Assembly: GCA_965228005.1 (NCBI GenBank)
Contig: CBDDGV010000001.1
Coordinates: 372,001 to 436,000, forward strand
Direction: 5' to 3'
Length of the DNA stretch: 64,000 nt
Source of the DNA: JBCCXZ01 sp965228005
Lineage (GTDB): Bacteria; Planctomycetota; Planctomycetia; Pirellulales; Lacipirellulaceae
Below, in pieces: positions 25,765-34,007 of this stretch. Position 1 is the stretch's first letter. Each line of letters opens with the position of its first letter. The notes beneath the pieces were generated by a model, which had not been told where the DNA came from, ran no database searches, and worked only from the letters and a program-made list of their open reading frames with translations. Position numbers and translations under genes: made by a program.

Positions 25765-27396
25765 CTAGAACGGCGGCGGGGCGTCCGGACGCAGAGTGGC
25801 GTACCACTGCTTCCAGCGGTCGAGCGCCTCGAAACGTTCGGCGTCGGTGTAGTTGTCGGAAAGGCCGTAGCCATCGAACCGGCGGCTGATGAAGCGGAGC
25901 CCGTCCCGGGCCTCGCGTACCACCCGGCGGTCGGGGTCGGTCATGGCGTAGAGCAGCGTCGGCACGAAGTCGATTTGGCGGGTCCGCGCCAAGGCCCGCA
26001 CCGCGAGGACGCGCGCCTCGGGGTTGCCGCTGCGGACGATCTGTTGCAGCCGGCGGGACTCCTCGGGTTTGACGTCCTCGACCGCGAGCGCGGCGGGGCT
26101 CTCGAGGAGTGCTTCGAGGGCGTCGCCGTCGGAGTCTTCCAGCATGTTGAGGAGCTGGTCGACCTCGGTGTTCTGGGGCACGACCGCCACGAGGCGGCCC
26201 CGTTGCATCCTCATGTTGGCGAGGTTCGCCGACAGGCCGCGTCCGCCCACGAGCGTGCCCTCACCGAGGCTGGCCTTGATACTCTTCTGCGTCGAGCGGA
26301 CCAGGAAGAGTATCGCGAAGGCTGTTGCGCACGGTTCGCGCGATTTGTCGTTCCAGCCGCCTGAGTCTAGCTGAGTTTCCTGGAGGTGCGCCACTCCCAA
26401 GTCGTACCATTCGGGGCCTTCCACGGCCTCGCCATTGAGCACTTCCTCGAAGCTCTTGTAGCGTTCCAGCGAATAGAGGTAGTAAGTCGGGTAGCCTTCC
26501 CACTCGATGGTGAAATTCTTGTCCATCCATGCCTGGCCGCGGGCGATGCTCTCCCTGACCAAACCGGCGTCAAGCCTACTGCCGGAAATCGTCATCTTGC
26601 GCTGCTTCGTCTCACCCTGGTCCGCTCGCCGCAGGGATGCGGGGAGGTTGCTCTCTGCTTGCTCCTCCAGGCCCGTCTGCGACGCGCCAGTTAGGCCCGC
26701 CATGTTGGAGAGGATGAGCATGCTCCCCATACCCGCAGCTAGCATCGAGACGGATGTCTTTTGTTGCTTAATTGGCGAGCCGATTTCTCCCAGTTTCCCT
26801 TGGTAGCCCCAACAGCCCTCAGGGCTCTGGGTCCTGAGGAGCCAGGTGATGCAGTTGTCGACAGATTCGATCTTGGGGGGGACGCCTGCTCGGAGCATCT
26901 CCCAATAGGTGAGCGCCGCGTACTGGGTCTGGGAGGTATCACCCGTAGCTACGGCTCCGTACCCCCAGCCGCCGTGCGCCTTCTGCCGCTGCTCCATGAC
27001 GCTCGCGAAGCGTGAGATGAGCTCGCGGTTGCCGTTGGGGTTCAGCTCGACCAAGAAGATAATCGCGAGTCCGTTGGTGTAGACGCCGTCGGGGTTGTTC
27101 GCCATTGCCGAGGCGCTGGTTGCTCGGCAAGCCTCGAGCGCTTCCCGAACCTTCGGGTGGTCGGGCGAGGCCCCGGTCTTGAGGAAGGCGAGCGCGACGA
27201 GGCACTTCCCGCCCAGGCGCTCTTCTTCGGCTTTTTCGAGGAATGCCAGCCCCTCGCCGATGAGCTTGCGTACCTCGGGGCTCTCGGGAGTGAGCGCGTA
27301 GCTACGTCCATTCACGCTGAACAGGCTCGCGATTGCCGCGGCGGCGAACACGGAGGCTCGGCCAAGGGCAGAACGTAGGCGTGGTTTAGCAAGCAC
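25765..27396 (-). CDS. Prenyltransferase/squalene cyclase-fold repeat protein with HEAT-like C-terminus
   Basis: A 543-residue exported protein with an N-terminal signal-like segment (ASVFAAAAIASLFSVNGRSY). Repeats of the alpha/alpha-toroid (terpenoid cyclase) fold are visible: HGGWGYGAVATGDTSQTQYA, SPEGCWGYQGKLG, QLDSGGWNDKSREPCATAFA. The DxDD motif of squalene-hopene cyclases is absent, so it is unlikely to cyclise squalene. From ~455 there are HEAT-like helices, SGNPEARVLAVRALARTRQI and PDRRVVREARDGLRFI. Related planctomycete proteins are annotated only as prenyltransferase/squalene oxidase repeat proteins. It heads the minus-strand envelope operon. The start is GTG 27396. Confidence 0.82.
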   Translation of the reverse strand: MLAKPRLRSALGRASVFAAAAIASLFSVNGRSYALTPESPEVRKLIGEGLAFLEKAEEERLGGKCLVALAFLKTGASPDHPKVREALEACRATSASAMANNPDGVYTNGLAIIFLVELNPNGNRELISRFASVMEQRQKAHGGWGYGAVATGDTSQTQYAALTYWEMLRAGVPPKIESVDNCITWLLRTQSPEGCWGYQGKLGEIGSPIKQQKTSVSMLAAGMGSMLILSNMAGLTGASQTGLEEQAESNLPASLRRADQGETKQRKMTISGSRLDAGLVRESIARGQAWMDKNFTIEWEGYPTYYLYSLERYKSFEEVLNGEAVEGPEWYDLGVAHLQETQLDSGGWNDKSREPCATAFAILFLVRSTQKSIKASLGEGTLVGGRGLSANLANMRMQRGRLVAVVPQNTEVDQLLNMLEDSDGDALEALLESPAALAVEDVKPEESRRLQQIVRSGNPEARVLAVRALARTRQIDFVPTLLYAMTDPDRRVVREARDGLRFISRRFDGYGLSDNYTDAERFEALDRWKQWYATLRPDAPPPF

Positions 27397-27718
27397 AGCG
27401 CTTCAGGTTGTGTGTTCCGTGGGCGTCCCAGGCCGGGGTGAGGGCAAGCTGTGCCTCTCAGAGCGTTAGACCGAGTGTGTTTCGGCCCCGCCGGCCCGAA
27501 GGCGGACGCAGCCCCGTTTGCCGGAACGGGTTACGGAGAATGGTATTCAGCCCAGTTTCACAGTGTCAAGGATTACAGCTCCGTCCAGGTCTTTGTCCGC
27601 CTCACCAGGACGGCGTTTTCTTGATCCGCCGTCAGCCCGCAAGGCCTCCGCTCGGCCGGCGGCTGCTACAATCTGGGCACGACGCCCTCTTCTCGAGAAT
27701 CCTCCATGGGCCAGAGCT
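27397..27718. other. Divergent intergenic region between envelope operon and YbjN-like gene
   Basis: Some 320 bases hold the two outward promoters: one for the eight-gene minus-strand operon and one for the plus-strand pair. I see no confident promoter boxes or repeats. Confidence 0.4.
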
Positions 27719-28390
27719 ATGTACCGTCTCGCTGCGATCTTTGCCTCTTTGGGACTCCTGGCCTTGTGGGTCGGAGGCAACCGACTCTGGCCGGGCGGCG
27801 ACCCCGGGGGGCTCCGCCTCTCTCAGGCCGCGGACGACGGCGGGATGACCGTCGAACGGTTGGGCAAGGTGCTCGTCGAGGAGTTTGGTGAGGATCGTGT
27901 TGCATCGAACCGTCCGGGGGCGTGGGTCGTGACGCTCGGCGACGGCGGGGCCGAGGGTGTGGGCCCCCGGGGCGATAAGAGTGATGAGGGCGGTGAGCAG
28001 GCCGCCGAGTCTGACGCGGAGGAGCAGGAGCCCGCGGTGCTGTTGGTGATGAGCGACCCGGCAGCCAACCGAATGCGGGTGATGGCGCCGGTGCTTCAAG
28101 TCGACCTGGAAGACGAGGACGACTTGAAGCTTGTGCTGCTGGCCATGCACGCCAACTACGACCGGGCGCTCGACGCACGTTACGCGTTGCACAACGGCGT
28201 CTTGTGGTCCGCGTTTATCCACCCGCTTTCGAGCCTGACCGAAGCGGACCTGAAGAGCGGACTCTCGCAAGTGGAAACGCTGCACCGGAACACGGGCACC
28301 ACGTTCTCCAGCGGCGGGCTGCTGTTCGCGCCGGGCGGTGGGCAGGAGCCCGAACCGAATCAGGAAGCTGAGAGTGAACCGACCGTATGA
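27719..28390 (+). CDS. YbjN-like domain protein, exported or membrane-anchored
   Basis: A 223-residue protein beginning with a hydrophobic segment (MYRLAAIFASLGLLALWVGG), then an acidic linker. The core pattern is MTVERLGKVLVEEFGEDRV, AVLLVMSDPAANRMRVMAPV, LKLVLLAMHANYDRALDARY and SGLSQVETLHRNTGTTFSSG. It resembles the YbjN / type III chaperone-like fold, but the match is weak, so function is unproven. ATG 27719 is chosen because the hydrophobic leader starts there. The stop overlaps the next gene's start by four bases (ATGA), so the two are translationally coupled. Confidence 0.6.
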   Translation: MYRLAAIFASLGLLALWVGGNRLWPGGDPGGLRLSQAADDGGMTVERLGKVLVEEFGEDRVASNRPGAWVVTLGDGGAEGVGPRGDKSDEGGEQAAESDAEEQEPAVLLVMSDPAANRMRVMAPVLQVDLEDEDDLKLVLLAMHANYDRALDARYALHNGVLWSAFIHPLSSLTEADLKSGLSQVETLHRNTGTTFSSGGLLFAPGGGQEPEPNQEAESEPTV

Positions 28391-29358
28391 ACATCACAGG
28401 ACGGTTTCGCTGTAGGCGTACCTGCCTTGTGCCGTTGATGCTGACCTGCTGCCCTCTGGCTTCGGTTTCGGCGCCACTGGTCGTGGTGAATCCCGGTTTT
28501 GAGGACATCACTGGCGAATCGCCCTTCAATGAGTTTACGTTCGGGCCGCTGAACGGCTGGGACCTCTACGACCCGGATGTCGTCACCGACGGCGGCGACG
28601 GGCCGACTTTCTACATCGGAACGCTGACGCCGACGGAGCCGGACCCGATCGGCAACCCGGGAGAGTTCGTCTTTTTCCCCGACGGCGCCGCCGAGGGGCA
28701 ACGCATGGCGATTGCCTTCAACTTCGCCGGCAGCGGCGGGTTGGGTGAGTACGGCCTCCGCCAGGTGCTGGGCGATACACTCCAACCCTTCACCCGCTAC
28801 ACGCTAGAAGTCGAGATCGGCAACATCGCCTCAGGGACGGCGCAGAACGGGGATGACTTTGATCTCGAAGGCTTTCCGGGCTACCGCGTCGACCTGATGG
28901 CGGGCGACTTGGTAGTTGCGCAGGACAACAACTCGCTAGCGGGGACGATCCCCGAGGGAGAGTTCGCAACGAGCACGGTGACGTTGATCACCGGAGCTTC
29001 GCACACGCAGTTCGATGAGGACCTGCAAATCCGCTTGGTAAATCTGAACCAGGTCGACCCGGTCTACCCGCTTGCGGACTTGGAGGTCGATTTCGACGAC
29101 GTGCGTTTGGACGCTTCGCCGGCGGGCGACTTCGACGGCGACGGCGATGTGGACAACGCCGATATCTTGCTGTGGCAGCGTGGAGGCTCGCCTGCCCCAG
29201 GCAGCGCCGCCGACCTCCTGGCTTGGAGTTTTACGTTCGGCCAGGTACCACCGTCCGCAGCCTCGATCAGGGTCCCCGAGCCAGCTGCAGCATGGGGCGT
29301 GCTCGCGTTGACTTGGACAGCGGTGTTTGGCTGTTGCCGTCAAGACTTTGGCCAATGA
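28387..29358 (+). CDS. Secreted protein with dockerin-like and degenerate PEP-CTERM region
   Basis: A 323-residue exported protein whose start overlaps the YbjN-like stop (ATGA). A short signal region (CLVPLMLTCCPLASVSA) precedes VVVNPGFEDITGESPFNEFT, the start of a beta-sandwich domain. Such NPGFE starts are common in planctomycete carbohydrate-binding-like domains. Near the C-terminus GDFDGDGDVDNADILLWQRG is dockerin-like. The end, VPEPAAAWGVLALTWTAVFG, has the VPEP motif and hydrophobic helix, but the tail (CCRQDFGQ) lacks the usual Arg cluster. PEP-CTERM sorting may therefore be weak or lost. The role is unknown. Confidence 0.75.
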   Translation: MNITGRFRCRRTCLVPLMLTCCPLASVSAPLVVVNPGFEDITGESPFNEFTFGPLNGWDLYDPDVVTDGGDGPTFYIGTLTPTEPDPIGNPGEFVFFPDGAAEGQRMAIAFNFAGSGGLGEYGLRQVLGDTLQPFTRYTLEVEIGNIASGTAQNGDDFDLEGFPGYRVDLMAGDLVVAQDNNSLAGTIPEGEFATSTVTLITGASHTQFDEDLQIRLVNLNQVDPVYPLADLEVDFDDVRLDASPAGDFDGDGDVDNADILLWQRGGSPAPGSAADLLAWSFTFGQVPPSAASIRVPEPAAAWGVLALTWTAVFGCCRQDFGQ

Positions 29359-29793
29359 TTGATTCCATCGAATGGCGCCTTAGATTTCTTCTAAGAATTA
29401 TCTTGCGGCCCTCCGCAATCACGCCTACGATCCTGTTCGGGGGTGATTGTTCTGCTCGCTGGTCCGACTAGGCGCGACCGCGACCTGATCGGGTCGAAGC
29501 GAGCCGTCTCGGCGAGTCCAACGGGGGGACCGCTAATGCCCGATCTCTGCAGAACGCGGTTTTGAGCATCGACTCGATGCTTGGAACAAGACTCGCGTCA
29601 GCGCCGCAGTTCTCTCCTCGGCGTGAAATCTCCGTTGCTCGCACCTCAACGCGAGGCTTACGCCATCGCTCGCGTTGATTCTTGCTAAGCGATTGTGCCC
29701 GGACGGAGAAGGCGCCCCCGGGCTGCGGGTCCGCTATCGCTCTCAATCAGACTGTCGAACCACCTTCTGACTGACACTTACCTGGAGGAACTA
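29359..29793. other. Intergenic region with small hairpins
   Basis: A 435-base gap before the next PEP-CTERM gene. It includes an AT-richer patch and a short perfect hairpin, TTGCGG/CCGCAA at 29403-29418, without a T-tract. The promoter of the downstream gene should be here, but no clear boxes are seen. An open frame on the minus strand (29468-29746) has no recognisable content. Confidence 0.4.
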
Positions 29794-30600
29794 ATGAAGA
29801 CAACGAAGAACTGGTCTCTCGTAGCTTTGATTGGACTCGTTTTTGGGACCGTGTTGAACGGGGCTGCCCAGGCTCAGATCCCCCGCATCTTCTCGGGGCC
29901 GAACGACGCGATCGTCAGCCCCGCCACGGCCCCGTTGATTGTCTACCCGGTCGATTTCGACCCGACGGAGCTCTCCTACAAGTTCGAGGCGGAACTGATC
30001 TTCTCGCCGTTCGCGCCGCCGATGACAAAGTTCTTCCAGTCTCCGTTCACCACCGACCCGGCGGTGCCGAACCCGACGCCGATCCTGATCGACGGATTGC
30101 AGCCGTTCCCCTTCCCGGTGTGGGAAGACTTCCACCTGGTGCCGCCCGACTCGGCTGGGGGCCCGAGCAGCGGCCCGGTGACCGACTGGCACGAGGAGAT
30201 CCTCACGCCCGGCTGGGAATGGGTGCGTCCCGACGACCCGCGCGTCACTGCCGGCTTGCCCGGGTTCCAAGGCCTCTTCCCTCCCGGACAGACGCTGATC
30301 ACCCGCGACGGGGGCCCGTGGCCCTCGGAACCGATCCCTCACCCCGGCGGACCGGACCCCACGAAGATCTGGGAGAAGTTCGAGCCGATCCTGCCGGGCG
30401 AGACGCTCGACATCCACAAAGCACTGTTGTGGGTGGGCACGCCGGGCAACCGGATCTGGGGCGACGGCGTGGATGACGCCGGGAACATGATTTCCGAAGA
30501 CGGTATTGTCGTCCTGGAGTACCCCACGCCCGAGCCGGGGACGTTCTCTCTGCTGGCCTTGGGTCTGTTGGCAGGAGCGTGCCGTCGGTCTCTCTTGTAG
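29794..30600 (+). CDS. PEP-CTERM sorting domain-containing protein
   Basis: A 268-residue exported protein. The signal peptide is TKNWSLVALIGLVFGTVLNG, then AAQAQ. The body is Pro- and Trp-rich (PFPFPVWEDFHLVPPDSAGG, LTPGWEWVRPDDPRVTAGLP) with no named domain. The C-terminus, TPEPGTFSLLALGLLAGACR then RSLL, is a PEP-CTERM-type motif, helix and short basic tail. A strong ribosome site, GGAGG, lies 5 bases upstream of ATG 29794. A perfect hairpin terminator follows. The role is unknown; cell-surface location is inferred from the sorting signal. Confidence 0.8.
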   Translation: MKTTKNWSLVALIGLVFGTVLNGAAQAQIPRIFSGPNDAIVSPATAPLIVYPVDFDPTELSYKFEAELIFSPFAPPMTKFFQSPFTTDPAVPNPTPILIDGLQPFPFPVWEDFHLVPPDSAGGPSSGPVTDWHEEILTPGWEWVRPDDPRVTAGLPGFQGLFPPGQTLITRDGGPWPSEPIPHPGGPDPTKIWEKFEPILPGETLDIHKALLWVGTPGNRIWGDGVDDAGNMISEDGIVVLEYPTPEPGTFSLLALGLLAGACRRSLL

Positions 30601-30610
30601 TGCACTGGCT

Positions 30611-30650
30611 GCGTCCCCGGTTCGACAGGGCCGGGGACGCTCTATTTCTG
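30611..30650 (+). terminator. Rho-independent terminator after PEP-CTERM gene
   Basis: A perfect 10-bp inverted repeat, GCGTCCCCGG at 30611-30620 and CCGGGGACGC at 30631-30640, with a 10-base loop. It is followed by TCTATTTCTG on the plus strand. It lies 10 bases after the stop codon. Confidence 0.85.
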
Positions 30651-30656
30651 TCTGAT

Positions 30657-31415
30657 TCAGGAGCCGCAGCCGCCTCCGCACCCGGCGCCGCAACCCGAGT
30701 CGGCGGAGCATCCGCCGCCGCCGCAACCACCGAAGAACGTGGAGCAGCCTGACCCGCCGCCCCTGCCGCCGCCGCGAATCGCCAGTTTGATCAGCCAATA
30801 GATCACGACCGCAATGAGCAGGCCTCCGACCAAACGGAGCCAGAGCGGTGCGTCTTGGGCTGCCAGGGCCGGTCCGCCGATCAGCACCGGACTGAACGCG
30901 GCGGCGATCCGTGTCGGTCTCCCCATCCTGGCGGGTTTGCGGACAACCCAGTTCCGCTTGGTGTTGACCCTCTGGTGGTGGGTGTCGTCGCCGAAGCGGA
31001 CCGAGGCCTCCGGCCAGATGTCCGCTGGCGGCTCTTCTCCCAGCATCGCTCGGTAGCTCGATAGGGTCTTCTGGTACCAATCATGGAACTTACGGTTTTC
31101 GTCGGCGCCGCCCTTTGTGGGGCCGTGGTGAACCTGCTGGCCAAGCACGTTGGGGCACCACTCGAGCCAATAGCTCCGCGTGTAAGCGAGGTGCAGGTGC
31201 CACGCCTGATCAACCTGATCGGACGGCGTGACCGGGTGGCCCGAGGCGACGGCGAGGAACATAAACCGCTTGTACTCTTCCAGCACGCGTTGGGCATACT
31301 CGATCGTCCAACCGTTTTCCCGCGCGAGTCGCTGCACGAACGTCAGCGCCTCAGCGCCGTGATCGACCGAAAAAGCCTGTATCCGCTCGTAGAGGGCTCG
31401 CTTCGCGTCATCCAT
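30657..31415 (-). CDS. Glycine-rich domain (GRDP-like / DUF1399-like) membrane protein
   Basis: A 252-residue protein. The N-terminal half contains VTPSDQVDQAWHLHLAYTRS and YWLEWCPNVLGQQVHHGPTK, the D.aWH.H signature of glycine-rich domain-containing proteins. One membrane helix lies near residue 200 (LVGGLLIAVVIYWLIKLAI). The tail after it is almost all Gly, Cys and Ser (GGCGGGGCSADSGCGAGCGG). Such tails are seen in TIGR04222-type membrane proteins. The role is unknown. The gene is convergent with the PEP-CTERM gene and its terminator. Confidence 0.78.
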   Translation of the reverse strand: MDDAKRALYERIQAFSVDHGAEALTFVQRLARENGWTIEYAQRVLEEYKRFMFLAVASGHPVTPSDQVDQAWHLHLAYTRSYWLEWCPNVLGQQVHHGPTKGGADENRKFHDWYQKTLSSYRAMLGEEPPADIWPEASVRFGDDTHHQRVNTKRNWVVRKPARMGRPTRIAAAFSPVLIGGPALAAQDAPLWLRLVGGLLIAVVIYWLIKLAIRGGGRGGGSGCSTFFGGCGGGGCSADSGCGAGCGGGCGS

Positions 31416-31475
31416 ACCAAGGTTCCTTTTGGTTGGCAGACTCGATCTTGGTCGGCAGAATCGGTCGGCCCCGGG

Positions 31476-31604
31476 CTACTTAGCCGACTTCACTTTCTTG
31501 GGTTTGCATAGCTTCCCCTTCTTGTCTGAGGTAGCTTTGCAGTCTTTGCAACGAAACTTGCCGGGGCGGTCCCACTTGTGTGGCTTGTCCTCTAAGCAGC
31601 TCAA
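31476..31604 (-). CDS. Small Cys/Lys-rich protein, possible zinc ribbon (42 residues)
   Basis: A short minus-strand reading frame of 42 residues that reads MSCLEDKPHKWDRPGKFRCK, then DCKATSDKKGKLCKPKKVKS and AK. It has an RCKDC pair, an LCKP cysteine, an N-terminal Cys and about one third Lys/Arg. The HKW..PGKFRCK pattern resembles tiny Cys-rich proteins seen in other planctomycetes, from memory only. The start is TTG at 31604 with AGGAG 8 bases upstream on the minus strand, which is unusually good for a random frame. It is divergent from the glycosylase gene and lies 60 bases upstream of the glycine-rich protein gene. Metal binding is inferred from Cys spacing only. Confidence 0.55.
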   Translation of the reverse strand: MSCLEDKPHKWDRPGKFRCKDCKATSDKKGKLCKPKKVKSAK

Positions 31605-31637
31605 CGCTTCCTCTCCTGCCGACCCCTGGCCGACGCC

Positions 31638-32603
31638 TTGCCCGCCGCTTCGCAACTAACACTTCGAGTGCCGGCCGACCTCGACCTGAAGCGGGCGGTC
31701 TGTTCCTACGGCTATTACATCCTGGCTCCCAACCTATGGGAACCGGAGTCCGAGCAGTTTTGGCGCGTCCTGCGGCTCGAACGGCTAACGGGACAGCCAA
31801 CCGTAACGGTGTCTGCAAGGCAACCCGGGGGTGTCGGGACGCCGCTCCGGCTGCGCTGCGACCGGCGGCTCAGCCGTGCTGCCCAAGCAGAGGTGAGACT
31901 GGCGTTCCGCCGGATGCTGCGGCTCGACGAAGACCTAGGCTCCTGGCGTCGCCGCCACTCGGTGGCCCGGCGGCGGGGGTTCCTGCGGATGTTCCGCTCG
32001 CCGACGCTGTTCGAGGACATGGTGAAGACCATCACCGGGTGCAACGTCACCTGGCGGAACACGATCCGGATGAACCAGCTGCTGGTAGAGCGTGTGGGCG
32101 ACGGAGCGTTCCCTTCGCCTGAGCGGCTGGCGCCGTTGACGCCGTCGAAGCTGAAGGCCCGTTGCAAGGTGGGTTACCGGGCCACGCGGATCGTGCGGCT
32201 CGCCCGGGCGTTCTGCGACGGAGAGGTCGACCCGAGTTGGTACGAATCGACCGATAGAACCACCGCGGAACTGCGTGAGGCCCTGTTGGGGCTGGAGGGC
32301 TTCGGCCCGTACGCGGCCGCGAACATGCTGCAGCTCCTCGGCCACTACGACCACGTACCGATCGACACCGAAACCTACCGCCACTACTGCCACGTCACCG
32401 GCACGCCGCGTCCGAAGAACGACAAGGAGTTGGACCCGCTAATCCTGGCCCGGTACGAGCGTTATGCGCCGCACCAGTTCATGGCGTACTGGTTCGAGCT
32501 GTGGCGGGACTACGAACGCCGCTACGGCGACGCGTGGACCTGGGACGCCGAGACCACCGGGGCGAGCTTCACCGCGTCGGTCCTGAAGCAGTCCGCGGGC
32601 TAG
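31638..32603 (+). CDS. HhH-GPD family DNA glycosylase
   Basis: A 321-residue DNA repair protein. The N-terminal half (LRVPADLDLKRAVCSYGYYI, LAPNLWEPESEQFW) resembles the AlkA/OGG N-terminal region. The HhH-GPD part has SPTLFEDMVKTITGCNVTWR, LLGLEGFGPYAAANMLQLLG for the hairpin, and HVPIDTETYRHY with the catalytic-site Asp. No Cys-rich iron-sulfur loop is present, so it is more like AlkA/OGG1 than Nth/MutY. The substrate (alkylated or oxidised base) is not clear. The start is a TTG without a clear ribosome site, and could be a few codons off. Its stop overlaps that of the convergent endonuclease-type gene by four bases. Confidence 0.85.
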   Translation: MPAASQLTLRVPADLDLKRAVCSYGYYILAPNLWEPESEQFWRVLRLERLTGQPTVTVSARQPGGVGTPLRLRCDRRLSRAAQAEVRLAFRRMLRLDEDLGSWRRRHSVARRRGFLRMFRSPTLFEDMVKTITGCNVTWRNTIRMNQLLVERVGDGAFPSPERLAPLTPSKLKARCKVGYRATRIVRLARAFCDGEVDPSWYESTDRTTAELREALLGLEGFGPYAAANMLQLLGHYDHVPIDTETYRHYCHVTGTPRPKNDKELDPLILARYERYAPHQFMAYWFELWRDYERRYGDAWTWDAETTGASFTASVLKQSAG

Positions 32604-33868
32604 CGGACGCGGAACCTGGCGATCACCGGGTTGTGATCGGAGCCGGTGCTTTCGGGGGACCCGTTGCGGACCTCGAACGAGCCCTCGACGTACCGTTCGG
32701 CCATGGCGGGCGAGCAGAGCATGAAGTCGATCATGGTCTGGTAACGGCCCTGGTTGTAGGTAATGGGCTCCGCGCCGCCGGCGTCGGAGGCGGCGGACCA
32801 GAGCTTCGTCGGGCCGCTGCCGACGATCGTCTGCAGCGTGGGCGTCTCCCAGGTGTCGTTGAAGTCGCCGGTGACGATGATCCGGGCGCCGGGGTTGTCT
32901 GTGAGCGCCTCGTCGAGCAGCTCGCGCACCTTGCGGGCTTCGGCGAGTCGGATCGGCTCGGCGAACTCGCGTCCGCCGGAGTTGCTCTTGAGGTGGACGA
33001 CCCAGACCTCGAACGGCTCGGCTCCGGGCGGCTCGATCTCCACGGCCAGGAGGTCGCGGTTGAACCGTCGCTCGCGGCCGTCGGCGTCGGCGAACTTCAG
33101 GTGTCGGTGCGACCGCACTTCCCCGACGGGCACGCGGCTGAGCAGGCAGACGTCGATGCCGCGGCCGTCGTTGCCCTCGAAATGGACGACATGCTCGTAA
33201 CCCATGTCGGAGAGGAACACTTGGACAAACCGTTCGAGGTAGCCGCGGTTCTCGACTTCTTGGAGCGCGATCACGTCGGCGTCGAGGGCGCGTATCTCCC
33301 CGGCGAGCGCTTCAAGCTGCGAGCGTGGCTTGGCGCCGGTGCCCTCGTCGCCCCGGTAGGCGTCGTCGACCTCGTCAAACAGGTTCAGCACATTGAACGA
33401 GGCGACCACGAGTTCGTCGCCGGTCTGTATGGCGGCGGGTTCCGCCGGCGGAGACAGATCGGGCAGGCTTTCGATGATCTCGATCTGGTCGGGGCTCGTG
33501 ACGGCGATCTGGGGCTTGTCGCGGAAGGCGGAGACGCGGCCGCGGACCTGCAAGAGCTTGCCCTCGTACATGTCTTTGATCGGTTGCGGGAACTTGTCCC
33601 AGTGGTCTTTGAAGATGACGACCGTGAACTCGGGCGGCCTGGCCTTATCGAAGTTGACGAACGTGATGTTGCGGGAAGCGCCGACGTTGATCACCTCGCC
33701 GTACACGAAGGCGACCTGGCCGCGTACGCTGTCGGCGTCCTGCCACATGACGCGCGGGCGTGCTTCGTCGGCGTCGATCTGCGGCTCGCCCTGGGCGACC
33801 GAGCAGGGCAACAGGCACGCGGCGGCGAGCAGCTTCTTCGACCAGTGGAGGCGGCTTGGGGGTTGCAT
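32600..33868 (-). CDS. Secreted endonuclease/exonuclease/phosphatase family protein with N-terminal OB-like domain
   Basis: A 422-residue exported protein. The signal peptide is SRLHWSKKLLAAACLLPCSV, then AQG. Residues ~40-140 look like an OB-fold (GQVAFVYGEVINVGASRNIT, KLLQVRGRVSAFRDKPQIAV). The C-terminal EEP domain shows VVASFNVLNLFD, DVIALQEVENRGYL with the metal-binding Glu, VVHLKSNSGGREFA, RIIVTGDFNDTWETP and STGSDHNPVIARFRV with the catalytic Asp-His pair. This is typical of extracellular nucleases, where the OB-fold may bind nucleic acid. It could aid scavenging of DNA phosphate or nucleotides. ATG 33868 was chosen because the signal peptide starts there. Confidence 0.87.
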   Translation of the reverse strand: MQPPSRLHWSKKLLAAACLLPCSVAQGEPQIDADEARPRVMWQDADSVRGQVAFVYGEVINVGASRNITFVNFDKARPPEFTVVIFKDHWDKFPQPIKDMYEGKLLQVRGRVSAFRDKPQIAVTSPDQIEIIESLPDLSPPAEPAAIQTGDELVVASFNVLNLFDEVDDAYRGDEGTGAKPRSQLEALAGEIRALDADVIALQEVENRGYLERFVQVFLSDMGYEHVVHFEGNDGRGIDVCLLSRVPVGEVRSHRHLKFADADGRERRFNRDLLAVEIEPPGAEPFEVWVVHLKSNSGGREFAEPIRLAEARKVRELLDEALTDNPGARIIVTGDFNDTWETPTLQTIVGSGPTKLWSAASDAGGAEPITYNQGRYQTMIDFMLCSPAMAERYVEGSFEVRNGSPESTGSDHNPVIARFRVR

Positions 33869-34007
33869 CACGGTGTCTTCTCCAATCTTCCGGGTGGATC
33901 GCGAGAGGAGCATAATCGACCGCCGGGGGTGGACCAAGGCGCTGGCGAGGGAATTGCTAGAATGCCGCCGTTAGTTTCACCGCCTTCCAAATGAACCGGA
34001 TTTAGAC

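Noticed and set aside
29468..29746. 92-residue minus-strand frame in the 435-base gap
   Set aside because: Arg-rich, no motif, no ribosome site; likely chance.
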